NCBI GenBank assembly: GCA_947074205.1
Contig: CAMTOQ010000009.1
Span: 23,825-87,824, forward strand
Source of the DNA: an uncultured Bacteroides sp.
Lineage (GTDB): Bacteria > Bacteroidota > Bacteroidia > Bacteroidales > Bacteroidaceae
DNA: 64,000 nucleotides
Reading direction: 5' to 3'
Shown in pieces: positions 50,851-60,384 of the stretch. The notes under the pieces were generated by a model, which did no database searches, was not told the DNA's origin, and saw only the letters and a program-made list of their open reading frames with translations. The number at the start of each line of letters is the position of its first letter. Position 1 is the first letter of the stretch. The translations under genes and the position numbers were made by a program.

Positions 50851-52215
50851 ATGGAAAATAATGATAGAGGTAAATTTGGTAGCAAGCTAGGTGCAATATT
50901 GGCCGCAGCCGGTTCGGCCGTTGGACTGGGGAACGTTTGGCGTTTTCCTTACGAGACGGGAAACAATGGTGGCGCTGCTTTCATCTTGATCTACCTAGGC
51001 TGCGTATTAGCTTTGGGGCTTCCCATTATGATAGCCGAGTTTGTAATTGGCCGCCGTACGCACACCAATATCGTGGGTGCTTTCGAGAAGCTCGCCCCCG
51101 GCACACAGTGGAAGTGGGTGGGACGCATCGGTGTGATAAGCGCCTTCTTCATCCTCAGTTTCTACTCAGTGATAGCAGGATGGACGCTCGAATATATGTT
51201 CGAAGCTATCAGCAATGGGTTTAGCGGAAAAACACCCGGCGAGTTTGATGCCGCCTTTACTGCATTCTCCACCAGCCCTTGGCGCCCATTGATATGGCTA
51301 ATCCTCTTCTTGGTAGCCACCCATGTCATTATAGCCCGTGGTGTAGAGAAAGGCATTGAATCTTTCTCTAAACTAATGATGCCGATGCTGTTTATACTCA
51401 TCACCGTACTGGCTGTATGCTCGGTGACACTGCCCGGAGCCGGAGCAGGTGTAGAGTTCCTTCTAAAACCCGATTTCAGCAAGGTAAACAGTCAGGTGTT
51501 TCTAGCCGCCTTGGGACAAGCATTCTTCTCGCTAAGTCTCGGTATGGGTACGCTGTGTACCTATGCATCCTACTTTAAGAAAGACACGAACCTCATCCGT
51601 TCGGCAGTCAGCGTAGGACTTATCGACACTTTTGTGGCTATCTTGGCCGGCTTCATCATCTTCCCTGCCGCCTTCTCGGTAGGCATTGAGCCCGATGCAG
51701 GTCCTAGCCTCATCTTCATCACCCTACCCAACGTGTTCCAACAAGCTTTTGATGGATTGCCTTGGTTGGCCTATATCTTCTCAGTGTTGTTCTACTTGCT
51801 ATTGGCCGTAGCAGCGCTTACTTCTACCATATCGCTTCACGAAGTGGCCACTGCCTACATCTACGAAGAGTTTAAAATCTCTCGTAAGCGTGCCGCTCTC
51901 TATGTCACCGCGAGCTGCTGCGTATTGGGTATACTCGCATCACTATCCCTTGGAGTAGGCAGAGATATATTGATATTTGGCATGTCATTCTTCGACTTGC
52001 TCGACTTCGTGACGGCTAAGCTCTTCTTACCGCTAGGCGGCGCACTCATCGCGATATTTGTAGGATGGTATTTAAACAAACGCATCACTCGCAACGAGTT
52101 AACCAACGAAGGCACTTTGAAGGTAAACAGCTACAAAGCCATCATCTTTATATTGCGCTATGTGGCACCTACTGCCATCATGGTGATCTTTATCAACGAA
52201 CTACTCATTGCGTAG
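50851..52215 (+). CDS. Sodium-dependent neurotransmitter-symporter-family transporter
   Basis: 454 aa with about 11-12 transmembrane helices. The N-terminus GAILAAAGSAVGLGNVWRFP carries the sodium/substrate-site motif of the NSS (SNF) family, and ALGQAFFSLSLGMGTLCTYA corresponds to the unwound helix 6. Bacterial members import amino acids such as tryptophan, leucine or alanine with sodium; substrate not predictable here. The next gene starts 3 nt after the stop. Confidence 0.93.
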   Translation: MENNDRGKFGSKLGAILAAAGSAVGLGNVWRFPYETGNNGGAAFILIYLGCVLALGLPIMIAEFVIGRRTHTNIVGAFEKLAPGTQWKWVGRIGVISAFFILSFYSVIAGWTLEYMFEAISNGFSGKTPGEFDAAFTAFSTSPWRPLIWLILFLVATHVIIARGVEKGIESFSKLMMPMLFILITVLAVCSVTLPGAGAGVEFLLKPDFSKVNSQVFLAALGQAFFSLSLGMGTLCTYASYFKKDTNLIRSAVSVGLIDTFVAILAGFIIFPAAFSVGIEPDAGPSLIFITLPNVFQQAFDGLPWLAYIFSVLFYLLLAVAALTSTISLHEVATAYIYEEFKISRKRAALYVTASCCVLGILASLSLGVGRDILIFGMSFFDLLDFVTAKLFLPLGGALIAIFVGWYLNKRITRNELTNEGTLKVNSYKAIIFILRYVAPTAIMVIFINELLIA

Positions 52216-52218
52216 AAC

Positions 52219-53124
52219 ATGCTACGCAATCTTCTCTATCACACCAAAGGCGAGAGACGAGGCTTCTTTCTAATAGTCTCGGTTCTTGCCTTAGTGCTTT
52301 TTCTGTTCACCTATCCTACCCTTGGGTACACCGAGGAGGAGGTGACAGACACAGCATTTGAAGAGGAGTATCTTCACTTCGCACAGTCGATAAGGGAAGA
52401 ACTATCACCCTTGAAAAACAGCAATAGCCTCGATACACCGCTCAAGGCATCGGCGCCTCAGCTACACACTTTTGACCCCAACGAAGCCGATTCTGCCGAG
52501 CTGGTGAGCTTGGGTATGCCTTCATGGATGGCCTCTAGCGTGCTGAAATACCGCAACAAAGGCGGAAGATTCAAAACACCGGATGCCTTTAGCAAAGTGT
52601 ACGGTCTTACCGACGAGCAGTATCAGTCGCTACTCCCCTTTATCCAGATAGCCGAGACCCCAGTTGATTCATCACATCTACTAGCCTACAGCAAGAGAGA
52701 CAGCATTGCGCACCAGTTCAAATACCCCATCGGCACGGTATTAGAGCTAAACTATGTCGATACTACAGAGCTCAAAAAGATACCGGGAATTGGGAGTAGC
52801 ATTGCGCGCCGCATTGTGAGCTATCGCACAAAACTCGGAGGATTTTATAGCCTAGAGCAGCTAGAAGATATTGATCTAAATAGTGACTCATTACAGCCAT
52901 GGCTACATGTAGGGAAGGGCGAAAATAGGCAAATTAATCTCAACACCGCATCGCTGGAGTTGCTAAATTCGCATCCTTATTTCAACTTCTATCAAGCAAA
53001 AGTTATTGTGGAGCATCGAAAAAAGCACCATAAGATACAATCTATCAGCGAACTAAAAGCATATGAGGAATTTACAAATAATGACTTAAAACGTATCGAA
53101 AACTACGTGGTGGTGGGGAAATAA
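52219..53124 (+). CDS. Helix-hairpin-helix (ComEA-like) membrane-anchored protein
   Basis: 301 aa. An N-terminal membrane segment (about 14-34, GFFLIVSVLALVLFLFTYP) is followed by an acidic linker and three helix-hairpin-helix units: SLGMPSWMASSVLKYRNKGG (about 94), ELKKIPGIGSSIARRIVSYR (about 180) and NLNTASLELLNSHPYFNFYQ (about 235). HhH repeats bind DNA non-specifically; ComEA in competence systems has a similar layout, but here the repeats are spread out. The frame is separated by 3 nt from the transporter gene, so they are co-transcribed. Confidence 0.85.
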   Translation: MLRNLLYHTKGERRGFFLIVSVLALVLFLFTYPTLGYTEEEVTDTAFEEEYLHFAQSIREELSPLKNSNSLDTPLKASAPQLHTFDPNEADSAELVSLGMPSWMASSVLKYRNKGGRFKTPDAFSKVYGLTDEQYQSLLPFIQIAETPVDSSHLLAYSKRDSIAHQFKYPIGTVLELNYVDTTELKKIPGIGSSIARRIVSYRTKLGGFYSLEQLEDIDLNSDSLQPWLHVGKGENRQINLNTASLELLNSHPYFNFYQAKVIVEHRKKHHKIQSISELKAYEEFTNNDLKRIENYVVVGK

Positions 53125-53129
53125 AAAAA

Positions 53130-53160
53130 GGTGCATCCCCACTGCAGTTAGGAATGCACC
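53130..53160. terminator. Possible weak hairpin after the HhH gene
   Basis: GGTGCAT (53130-53136) and ATGCACC (53154-53160) form a 7-bp stem just after the stop. No T-run follows on the plus strand; on the minus strand the A-run at 53123-53129 reads as a T-run, so it may mainly stop the minus-strand direction, though lolD ends further away. The rest of the gap to 53298 shows a second AACACT...AGTGTT pairing (53178-53242) and no gene. Confidence 0.4.
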
Positions 53161-53298
53161 ACACACAAACAAAACAAACACTCTACTTCTTATCTTCGCA
53201 GACCTCCGTAGAGAAGCGTGATAAAAGTAGTGTTAATTTGTTAAATTGTAAACGAAAACCGTGACAAATGGTTGTTTTTTAATATTTGGGGCTCCATA

Positions 53299-53955
53299 TT
53301 AACCCATATTAACTAACCCATCCAGCATATGAATGGTTCTATCGGTAATCAATGACAGTTGCTCGTCATGCGTCACGATAACAAAAGTCTGCCCATAATG
53401 CTCGCGAAGTTTAAAGAATAGCTGATGCAGATCCTCCTTGTTGTGCGAATCTAGGCTGCCCGAGGGCTCATCGGCTAGCACCACGGCAGGCTGATTGACC
53501 AAAGCACGGGCCACCGCCACACGTTGCTTCTCTCCGCCCGACAGTTCGTTGGGTTTATGCTCCACCCTATCTTTTAGTCCCATAAAGTTGAGCAAGTCGA
53601 GCGCACGCTCCTTGGCCTCCTTGGTCGATTTGTTAGCAATCAGTGCCGGAATCATCACATTCTCAAGGGCAGTAAACTCGGGCAGCAGTTGATGAAACTG
53701 AAACACGAAACCGATGTTCTGGTTGCGAAAGGCAGCCAGCTCCTTCTCTTTCATCTTGCTCACCTCGATGTTGTTGATCCACACTCTGCCCCCATCGGGT
53801 TGGTCTAGCGTGCCCATAATCTGCAGCAGCGTGGTTTTGCCGGCTCCACTGGGGCCAACAATGCTCACCACCTCACCTTTGTTTATAGTCAGGTCGATGC
53901 CCTTCAGCACCTCTAGGGAGCCGAAGCGCTTAATAATACCTTCTAGTTTTATCAT
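53299..53955 (-). CDS. ABC transporter ATP-binding protein, LolD-like
   Basis: 218 aa. Walker [14 protein letters not shown] (about 33), [13 protein letters not shown], signature [15 protein letters not shown] (about 140), Walker [13 protein letters not shown] and switch VTHDEQ. The Q-loop region [19 protein letters not shown] is typical of LolD/MacB-type ATPases that work with FtsX-like permeases in lipoprotein release or peptide export. No permease gene is in the window. It lies 19 nt after tcdA in the antiporter-tcdA-lolD operon. Confidence 0.88.
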   Translation of the reverse strand: MIKLEGIIKRFGSLEVLKGIDLTINKGEVVSIVGPSGAGKTTLLQIMGTLDQPDGGRVWINNIEVSKMKEKELAAFRNQNIGFVFQFHQLLPEFTALENVMIPALIANKSTKEAKERALDLLNFMGLKDRVEHKPNELSGGEKQRVAVARALVNQPAVVLADEPSGSLDSHNKEDLHQLFFKLREHYGQTFVIVTHDEQLSLITDRTIHMLDGLVNMG

Positions 53956-53974
53956 GAAATATATTCTTCGGGGA

Positions 53975-54688
53975 TTAGAGTTTGCGAATCACATACTCGG
54001 CTAGGTGACAGCCAAAGACAGCCGGCATATAGCTCACAGTGCCGCAGGTAGACTTCTTATTCTGCTCGTTATCGGTGAGCAACACTGCGTTGCAGTCGGG
54101 CTGTTCGGTGCTAAACACCACAGGCAATTTACGCTTTATGCCCATCTTTTGGAGCTTCTTGCGCACCGCCTTGCTTAGTCCGCAGTGGTAAGTATCCTTA
54201 ATATCGGCAAACTGCACCTTTGTAATGTCTTTTTTGGCACCTGCACCCATGCTCGATATGATACGTAGCTTGCGTTGCAGCGCATTGGCTATGAGGTAAC
54301 ATTTGGGGCTGATGGTATCGATAGCATCCACCACAAAGTCGAACTTAGCGCTATCTAGCAGCTTGGGGATGTTTTCATCTTTGAGGTAGATGGCGTGAAT
54401 CGTCAGTTTCAGGTCGGGGTTAATCTCTTTTAGACGTTTGCCCACTAGGTCGGCCTTTTTCTGGCCAATAGTAGTAGAGAGAGCCGGCAGCTGACGGTTG
54501 ATGTTACTCGGTTGCACAATATCCGCATCCACTATTGTCATCTCTCCCACGCCGGCGCGACATATCAGTTCGGCAGCATAGGCGCCTACGCCACCTAGTC
54601 CCACCACCAACACGTGCGACTCTTGGAGCTGTTTCACTCGCTCCTCACCCAGCAATATCTCTGTGCGTTGTTTCCAGTCGTTCATCAA
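53975..54688 (-). CDS. tcdA: tRNA threonylcarbamoyladenosine dehydratase
   Basis: 237 aa ThiF/E1-like protein. The Rossmann motif [21 protein letters not shown] (written here in part) and [19 protein letters not shown] are the TcdA/CsdL signature, followed by [18 protein letters not shown]. It cyclises the t6A modification at position 37 of tRNAs. The start overlaps the antiporter stop by 4 bp, and the stop is 19 nt before lolD. Confidence 0.9.
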   Translation of the reverse strand: MMNDWKQRTEILLGEERVKQLQESHVLVVGLGGVGAYAAELICRAGVGEMTIVDADIVQPSNINRQLPALSTTIGQKKADLVGKRLKEINPDLKLTIHAIYLKDENIPKLLDSAKFDFVVDAIDTISPKCYLIANALQRKLRIISSMGAGAKKDITKVQFADIKDTYHCGLSKAVRKKLQKMGIKRKLPVVFSTEQPDCNAVLLTDNEQNKKSTCGTVSYMPAVFGCHLAEYVIRKL

Positions 54689-56835
54689 TTCTTCTTAAAC
54701 CATTTGTAGAACCATCGACCCACCCGTTCGTAGTGTTGCGACTCGTTCAAGCCTCGTGGATCGGAGAATGAAACCACTTCTTGCGCGTCGCCAAACTGCT
54801 CGGGGTAGAGCACAATGATACTCGAATTATTAAAATATTTACTAATCTGCAGAGGTAGCTTATCAAACGAGGCATCGTATGAGATAGAGCCACGTCGGGC
54901 ACTGATAAGCACCAACAGATGATCGTAGTGCACTTGATCGGAAATCATCAGCAGGTCGTCCCACTCCTCTAACACAGAGTATTCGATGAGTTTCGATCCC
55001 GACACCTTTCTTACAACAGTTTGCAAGCGCTTTTGGGTCTCTAGAGTCGTAAAAAAGTGCACTCGACAAGTGAGCAATGCCGACATACGGCAGAAGTGTT
55101 CTACCCACTTCACAAAGCCAGTTTCGAATTCAGCCTTGGGCGGCACAGCCACATTGATGCGTCGCAGCGTGTTGACCGGCATCAAGAAGCGGGCAATCAT
55201 CACCTCGCGATTGGTGCCTTTGAGCAAGCTCTCGGTAAGATTACCGAAGAACGAGTCCACAATATTGGCTTTGTGGTGCAGACCGATAATCACATCGCTC
55301 ACCTCGTACTCTTTTATGGTGTGGATGATACCCGAAGCAATGTTCATATCGTAGCGGCTCACCATCTCCATGTGCACATCGGCCGAAGCAGCAATCATCG
55401 CCGCCTTCTCCAGGTTTCGTTTGCCTTGTGCCGCGCGACTGTCGGTGCTGTTGTTATCATTGAGCACGTTGAGGGCTATCATCCCATCTTTTCGCTTATT
55501 ATCTTTGATGACCAATGCCAGATTGATCAGATTCTCCAATGTCTCGGGGTTGGCCACCGGAATCAATATCTGTTCGGGGCGCTTACCTTTCTTATCGTCT
55601 TCTAGATCTCTTAAATCCTGATCGACAGCAAACTTGCGTGCCGATCGCTCAGTGACTAGCGAACTGATGATACAGGTAAACATAATCATCACCACCGTGC
55701 CGTTGAGCACATCGTCGTTGAGCAAACGTTCACCATTGGCCATAATGATGTTGTTACCAATAAGTACAGCAGCCAGTGTGGCAGCAGCTTGAGCGTTGCT
55801 CAAACCAAACATCATGCTACGCTCGTTGGGGCGCATTCCAAATATCTTTTGCGTGATCCATGCCGCCAACCATTTACTAAAGGTAGCTACCACCGTCATC
55901 ACCACCGCCACTTTCAGTGCCTCGCCGCCTGCAAAAAGGCTGCGCACATCAATCATCATCCCTACCCCGATAAGGAAGTAAGGGATAAAGAGGGCATTGC
56001 CCACAAACTCCAGACGATTCATTAGAGGCGACACATGAGGGATGAGCCTATTGAGCACAAGTCCGGCCAAGAAGGCTCCAAGGATACCTTCCATACCCAC
56101 AAACTCCATCAATCCGCCGCCCAAGAACACCATGGCGAGGACAAACACGAACTGCATCACGTTGTCGTCGTACTTACGGAAAAACCATCGGCCTATGCGT
56201 GGAAAGAAGAAGACGATGAGACAGCCCAGCCCCACTAGTTTGCCTATCAGTATCAGCCAAAACAGGTTTCCTGTTTCGCCCTTGAACATCCCCCCTATCA
56301 CGGCCAGCACGATAAGGGCGAGGGTCACAGCCACAGCCGTGCCGCCAATGGTGATGTTGACACTGCGAAGGCGCGACAAGCCGTAGCGGCTCACTATGGG
56401 ATAGGCTATGAGGGTGTGCGAAGCATACATACTGGCCAGCAGGGCAGCCGTCACAAAGCCGTAGCCCAGCAGCTCCATGCTGCTCCAAATACCCAGCAGC
56501 ATGGGGGTGACAAAGGTGACGATACCAAACACAAAGCTCTTGACTCGGTTTTTCTTGAAGTCTTCCATATCCATCTCTAGCCCGGCCAGAAACATGATAT
56601 AGTAGAGCCCCACCTTGCCAAAGAGTTCGAAGCTGCTATCGCGTTCCAATATATTGAAACCATGCTCGCCGATGAAGACACCGGCAAGAATCATACCTAT
56701 GATGTGAGGGATGTGTAATCGACCCAAAATAATGGGCGCAAAAAGGATGATGATGAGCACCAGAAAGAATATCCAAGTAGGATCGGTAATCATTGGCATA
56801 TCTGGATTTATCTCAAACCACTGCATCATTATCAT
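54685..56835 (-). CDS. Cation:proton antiporter (CPA2) with C-terminal UspA-like region
   Basis: 716 aa. The N-terminal ~400 residues carry about 12 helices of the CPA2/KefB-type Na+/H+ or K+/H+ exchanger fold (LGRLHIPHIIGMILAGVFIG, YYIMFLAGLEMDMEDF, MEGILGAFLAGLVLNRLIPH). The remaining ~300 residues are soluble and resemble universal-stress-protein domains (ILIPVANPETLENLINLALV, and DVIIGLHHKANIVDSFFGN), probably a regulatory cytoplasmic part. Start codons at 56835, 56829 and 56826 are all in frame. First gene of the operon with tcdA and lolD. Confidence 0.9.
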   Translation of the reverse strand: MIMMQWFEINPDMPMITDPTWIFFLVLIIILFAPIILGRLHIPHIIGMILAGVFIGEHGFNILERDSSFELFGKVGLYYIMFLAGLEMDMEDFKKNRVKSFVFGIVTFVTPMLLGIWSSMELLGYGFVTAALLASMYASHTLIAYPIVSRYGLSRLRSVNITIGGTAVAVTLALIVLAVIGGMFKGETGNLFWLILIGKLVGLGCLIVFFFPRIGRWFFRKYDDNVMQFVFVLAMVFLGGGLMEFVGMEGILGAFLAGLVLNRLIPHVSPLMNRLEFVGNALFIPYFLIGVGMMIDVRSLFAGGEALKVAVVMTVVATFSKWLAAWITQKIFGMRPNERSMMFGLSNAQAAATLAAVLIGNNIIMANGERLLNDDVLNGTVVMIMFTCIISSLVTERSARKFAVDQDLRDLEDDKKGKRPEQILIPVANPETLENLINLALVIKDNKRKDGMIALNVLNDNNSTDSRAAQGKRNLEKAAMIAASADVHMEMVSRYDMNIASGIIHTIKEYEVSDVIIGLHHKANIVDSFFGNLTESLLKGTNREVMIARFLMPVNTLRRINVAVPPKAEFETGFVKWVEHFCRMSALLTCRVHFFTTLETQKRLQTVVRKVSGSKLIEYSVLEEWDDLLMISDQVHYDHLLVLISARRGSISYDASFDKLPLQISKYFNNSSIIVLYPEQFGDAQEVVSFSDPRGLNESQHYERVGRWFYKWFKKN

Positions 56836-56896
56836 TTCGTTTTGGAGTTTAGTCGCAAAATAACAAAAAAGTTATCAATTATATGGTAGATTGTTA

Positions 56897-56904
56897 TATT
56901 TTTG
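56897..56904 (+). promoter_or_regulatory. -7 box for asd
   Basis: TATTTTTG fits TANNTTTG; predicted start near 56911, upstream of both possible asd start codons. Confidence 0.5.
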
Positions 56905-56976
56905 CAGCCGATTATTTGCTATTTGACTATTTAAATGGCGAAACCGATTTATTCACAATTATCAAATCTAAAGAAA

Positions 56977-57984
56977 ATGAGAGTAGCTATTGTTGGCGTA
57001 AGCGGAGCTGTAGGACAAGAGTTTCTACGTGTGCTCGATGAACGAAATTTCCCGATGGACGAATTAGTATTGTTTGGTTCTAAACGCAGTGCCGGTACTA
57101 AGTATACCTTCCGCGGTAAAGAAATCGAGGTGAAACTTCTGCAACACAACGATGACTTTAAGGGTATAGATATCGCCTTCACATCGGCAGGTGCCGGAAC
57201 TTCGAAAGAGTTTGCCGACACTATCACTAAGTATGGTGCCGTGATGATCGATAACTCTAGCGCCTTCCGTATGGACAACGATGTGCCATTGGTAGTGCCC
57301 GAAGTTAATGCTGCCGACGCTTTGGAACGCCCTCGTGGCATCATCGCTAACCCCAACTGTACAACCATTCAAATGGTGGTGGCATTGAAGGCTATCGAAG
57401 AGTTGTCGCACATCAAGAGTGTACACGTAGCTACTTACCAAGCTGCTAGTGGCGCAGGTGCTGCTGCAATGGACGAGCTATACGAGCAATACCGCCAAGT
57501 ATTGGCCGGCGAAACTGTAACTGTAGATAAGTTTGCCTATCAGTTGGCCTTCAACCTGATTCCTCAGATTGACGTGTTTACTGACAACGACTATACTAAA
57601 GAAGAGATGAAGATGTATCACGAAACACAAAAGATTATGCACAGCGACATCAAGACTAGTGCTACTTGTGTGCGTGTGCCTGCTCTTCGTGCTCACTCGG
57701 AAAGCATCTGGATCGAAACCGAACGCCCTATCTCTGTAGAAGAGGCGCGCGAAGCATTCGAAAAGGCCGAAGGTGTGGTGCTACAAGATAACACTGCCGC
57801 TAAGGACTACCCAATGCCATTGTTCCTTGCAGGTAAAGATCCTATCCACGTGGGTCGTATCCGCAAAGACTTGACTAACGAGTGTGGTTTGACATTCTGG
57901 ACTGTTGGCGACCAGATCAAGAAAGGTGCTGCACTAAACGCTGTGCAGATTGCCGAATATCTGATCAAAGTGAAAAACGTATAA
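56977..57984 (+). CDS. asd: Aspartate-semialdehyde dehydrogenase
   Basis: 335 aa from the ATG at 56977 ([16 protein letters not shown]), the usual N-terminus of the family; an in-frame ATG at 56935 adds 14 residues without similarity and is less likely. Landmarks: [42 protein letters not shown] with the catalytic Cys, [20 protein letters not shown] and [15 protein letters not shown]. It makes aspartate semialdehyde, precursor of lysine/diaminopimelate, threonine and methionine. Terminator at 58046-58092. Confidence 0.95.
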   Translation: MRVAIVGVSGAVGQEFLRVLDERNFPMDELVLFGSKRSAGTKYTFRGKEIEVKLLQHNDDFKGIDIAFTSAGAGTSKEFADTITKYGAVMIDNSSAFRMDNDVPLVVPEVNAADALERPRGIIANPNCTTIQMVVALKAIEELSHIKSVHVATYQAASGAGAAAMDELYEQYRQVLAGETVTVDKFAYQLAFNLIPQIDVFTDNDYTKEEMKMYHETQKIMHSDIKTSATCVRVPALRAHSESIWIETERPISVEEAREAFEKAEGVVLQDNTAAKDYPMPLFLAGKDPIHVGRIRKDLTNECGLTFWTVGDQIKKGAALNAVQIAEYLIKVKNV

Positions 57985-58045
57985 TCAGCGTTATTCCCAC
58001 CGCATCATTATTACAACCTTTGTAGGTTAGTAATCAGCAATATTC

Positions 58046-58092
58046 AAAGAGAGGTATCTTCCGGCCATTGGCCCTAGAAGATACCTCTCTTT
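58046..58092. terminator. Bidirectional intrinsic terminator
   Basis: Perfect 16-bp inverted repeat, AAAGAGAGGTATCTTC (58046-58061) and GAAGATACCTCTCTTT (58077-58092), between the convergent asd and pncB genes, followed by CTGTTTC on the plus strand. Confidence 0.9.
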
Positions 58093-58120
58093 CTGTTTCT
58101 ATCTATCTTAAGAAGATGGC

Positions 58121-59329
58121 TTACTGGTGCAGATGCAATGCTGCTAGGAAGCGCTCTACTACCTCAGGCTTGCCGGTGTACTTGCCTTTATCTTCGCTGA
58201 GCTTGCAGGTGTCGTTGTAGAAGTTCCACGACTCGGTGATTTTGACCGCCACCAGCTTGATGACGATGTTCATCGGTTTAAGACCTTCGTAATCGTTGGT
58301 GAAGTGTGTACCAATACCAAACGAGGGCAAACAGTAGTCCTTGGCATAGTTTTGTATAGCAATAGCACTATCGGTGTCGAGGGCATTGCTAAATATCACC
58401 TGCTTGGTGCGAGGATCTACCCCCAGCGACTTGTACTTCTCTACAATCTTGTGCAGCTGTTCGTAGTTGTCGCCACTATCTACCCGCAGCCCTTTGAACT
58501 GATTGGCAAAATCTTCCGAGAAGTTCAGGCTGAAGATGTCCCAGCCGTAGCTATCGTACAGATAGGTACCCAATGCGCCACGGTAGGTGTTGCGCCATGA
58601 CTCCATCGCTATATGGTTGGCCATCTGAGGGCCATACATCCCGCCAATGGCACAGACAAATTCATGGGCCAACGTGCCCACCGGCTTCAATCCGTACTTC
58701 ATGGCTAGGTAGATGTTGCTAGTGCCTACAAAACTGCCGGGCCACTGCTGCGACTGATGGCAATCTTTCATGGCACGCACCACCACATCTTCTACCTCTT
58801 GCGAGATGCGACGACGTGTACCGAAATCGCTATAGGTGCAGCCGGCAGCCAGCAGGCGCTGGGCCTTGGCATAGGTCTTTTGATAATAGAGATCCAGATC
58901 GACCTGCTCCACCTGTTGCGTCACACGGTAGTACAGCTCGGAGATGATGGCCAGCACCTTCACCTCTAGCAAGATGGTATCAGACCAGCTTCCTTCGAAC
59001 TCCACGTGTAGATGTCCGTCCTCGTCTTGCTCCACCTTCACCCAACGGCGGTCGAAACGGAAGCCTTTGAGATAGGTGTAAAACCAATGGGGTATATAGG
59101 GACAGCTTCTCTTTAGGAAGTCGATCTCTTGATCGGTAATCACCACGTTTTCCAGCATCACGATTTGCTGCATCACCAAGGCATCGAATCCATCGGGATA
59201 AACCGTATCGTCTCGGTCGGTAAACGAGTATTTCACTTGTGCACGCGGAAAGTTGTCGATCACGGCGCAACACATCGTGAATTTATACAGATCATCGTCT
59301 GTAAAATGGGTGATTATCTGTTTCATCAT
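58121..59329 (-). CDS. pncB: Nicotinate phosphoribosyltransferase
   Basis: 402 aa. Family marks: ITHFTDDDLYKFTMCCAVI at the start, YSFTDRDDTVYPDGF, YSDFGTRRRISQEVEDVVV, FVGTSNIYLAMKYGL and VGTLAHEFVCAIGGMYGP, which contains the phospho-accepting His, then GLRVDSGDNYEQL. It converts nicotinate to nicotinate mononucleotide in NAD salvage. The ATG overlaps the stop of the upstream nicotinamidase gene by 4 bp. ATG at 59326 is an alternative start. Confidence 0.95.
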   Translation of the reverse strand: MMKQIITHFTDDDLYKFTMCCAVIDNFPRAQVKYSFTDRDDTVYPDGFDALVMQQIVMLENVVITDQEIDFLKRSCPYIPHWFYTYLKGFRFDRRWVKVEQDEDGHLHVEFEGSWSDTILLEVKVLAIISELYYRVTQQVEQVDLDLYYQKTYAKAQRLLAAGCTYSDFGTRRRISQEVEDVVVRAMKDCHQSQQWPGSFVGTSNIYLAMKYGLKPVGTLAHEFVCAIGGMYGPQMANHIAMESWRNTYRGALGTYLYDSYGWDIFSLNFSEDFANQFKGLRVDSGDNYEQLHKIVEKYKSLGVDPRTKQVIFSNALDTDSAIAIQNYAKDYCLPSFGIGTHFTNDYEGLKPMNIVIKLVAVKITESWNFYNDTCKLSEDKGKYTGKPEVVERFLAALHLHQ

Positions 59330-59886
59330 TTCAGTTGGTTGTTAATGAACTGTTGCAAAGCTTCGCCACCGTCAAGCGATGGGGCATACTGTGTAAGCAC
59401 CTCGAAACGCTCGCTGCCGTAGAGGGCCACAGCATCTTTCAGCGTGTAGAGCACACAGATATCGCCGGCAATGCCACAAATATCTATCTGGTCGATGGCA
59501 TAGTGTTCCATCAAATTGGAGAACTCCGTACGGAGGTCGGCATTGCCAAACACCGAATACTCCTCGTGCGTGGGGCTAGTGCCTTTGCGCAAGATGTGCA
59601 CATCGCCCTGCGTGGCGTAAAGCGGCTCTACAAGGGCAGGCCAGATGGCAGCCCCCACTGTGTGCTGCACGCAATGTGCCGGCCACTGTCCACCATTGGG
59701 CACAAACGAGCAGTGCCCGTAGGGATGCCAATCGCTGGTAACTACCTTCACGGCATAGTCGCCATCGTGCTGGGCCACATATTGCGCCAGCTGGTTCATC
59801 GCCTCCTCGGCGCCGGGCACGGGCAACGTGCCATTTATAAAGTCTACTTGCGGATCTACGATCAGCAACATTCTATTTTTTTTCAT
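59326..59886 (-). CDS. pncA: Nicotinamidase (isochorismatase family)
   Basis: 186 aa from the ATG at 59886 (MKKNRMLLIVDPQVDFINGT). The catalytic triad is visible: Asp11 (LLIVDPQVDF), Lys in HILRKGTSP and Cys in ICGIAGDICVLYTL; TSDWHPYGHCSF provides metal-binding Asp and His residues. It hydrolyses nicotinamide to nicotinate, the substrate of the co-translated pncB product. The frame extends to 60000 without family similarity. A TANNTTTG box on the minus strand at 60020-60027 predicts a leader of about 127 nt. Confidence 0.93.
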   Translation of the reverse strand: MKKNRMLLIVDPQVDFINGTLPVPGAEEAMNQLAQYVAQHDGDYAVKVVTSDWHPYGHCSFVPNGGQWPAHCVQHTVGAAIWPALVEPLYATQGDVHILRKGTSPTHEEYSVFGNADLRTEFSNLMEHYAIDQIDICGIAGDICVLYTLKDAVALYGSERFEVLTQYAPSLDGGEALQQFINNQLK

Positions 59887-60019
59887 CACAAATTTTTCGC
59901 CATTATTTATGTCAAACTTAGCTGTTGTGATTTTCGCTGTATCTTCTAGAAAAAGGTCTATCCATAGGTGTGTCTCACCGCAATGGGCTAAGTGCCTCAT
60001 CTGTTTTGCAGTAAGATTG

Positions 60020-60027
60020 CAAAAGTA
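60020..60027 (-). promoter_or_regulatory. -7 box for pncA-pncB
   Basis: On the minus strand this reads TACTTTTG, fitting TANNTTTG. The predicted start, near 60013, leaves a leader of about 127 nt before the pncA ATG at 59886. Confidence 0.4.
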
Positions 60028-60101
60028 ATAAGAATGAGCTACATAAGCAACAATAGGCCGTTAAATCGGAGGGTGCAACGGTGCTCTCAGAAACGGCTTT
60101 T

Positions 60102-60189
60102 GGTGGCAAGGGAAGGTCAGCACGGTGGCAAGGGCTGGTCTGGTCGGTGGCAAGGGAAGGTCAGCACGGTGAGTAGGGGTGGTCTGGGT
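60102..60189 (+). repeat. 22-bp module array C
   Basis: Four tandem 22-bp modules (60102-60123, 60124-60145, 60146-60167, 60168-60189). Modules 1 and 3 are identical; modules 1-3 begin GGTGGCAAGGG and module 4 begins GGTGAGTAGGG. Related to arrays A (16733-16822) and B (31643-31730). Confidence 0.85.
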
Positions 60190-60219
60190 GATGGGCAAAT
60201 GCACCCCTACTCGTTTTTT
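60171..60219 (+). terminator. Intrinsic terminator formed partly by array C
   Basis: GAGTAGGGGTG (60171-60181, inside module 4) pairs perfectly with CACCCCTACTC (60202-60212), followed by G and six T residues (60214-60219). No annotated plus-strand gene lies upstream within this intergenic region, so it would end an unannotated transcript across the array, or read-through. Confidence 0.75.
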
Positions 60220-60252
60220 AACACATAACTCAATATGTTGTATATTTTTGAT

Positions 60253-60260
60253 TATATTTG
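60253..60260 (+). promoter_or_regulatory. -7 box for the BspA-like gene
   Basis: TATATTTG fits TANNTTTG; predicted start near 60267, leaving a leader of about 118 nt to the ATG at 60385. Confidence 0.45.
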
Positions 60261-60384
60261 CAAAATACAGTCAAACACAACTACTATATCTCTTACCCTC
60301 CCCCCCAGAAAGGATATAACACGACACTGACATGCTGGCAACGGCCACATCTGCGACAAAAACTATTATTATATTATTATTAGA

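Larger units (their letters stand above)
60028..60384. other. Divergent intergenic region with repeat array
   Basis: No credible gene in the ~360 bp upstream of the pncA promoter box. It holds the 22-bp module array C (60102-60189), a terminator hairpin whose left arm lies in the last module (60171-60219), and the promoter of the BspA-like gene (60253-60260). Confidence 0.65.

Noticed and set aside
53161..53298. Small RNA or gene between the HhH gene and lolD
   Set aside because: A partly paired region (AACACT...AGTGTT) exists, but there is no promoter box or ORF to support it.
59335..59949. 204-aa plus-strand ORF opposite pncA
   Set aside because: Antisense shadow of a protein with a visible nicotinamidase triad.
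59887..60013. Possible NAD-type riboswitch in the ~127-nt pncA leader
   Set aside because: The pathway made it worth looking at, but I saw no conserved stem set resembling a known NAD or nicotinamide-related riboswitch, and the TSS itself is only predicted.
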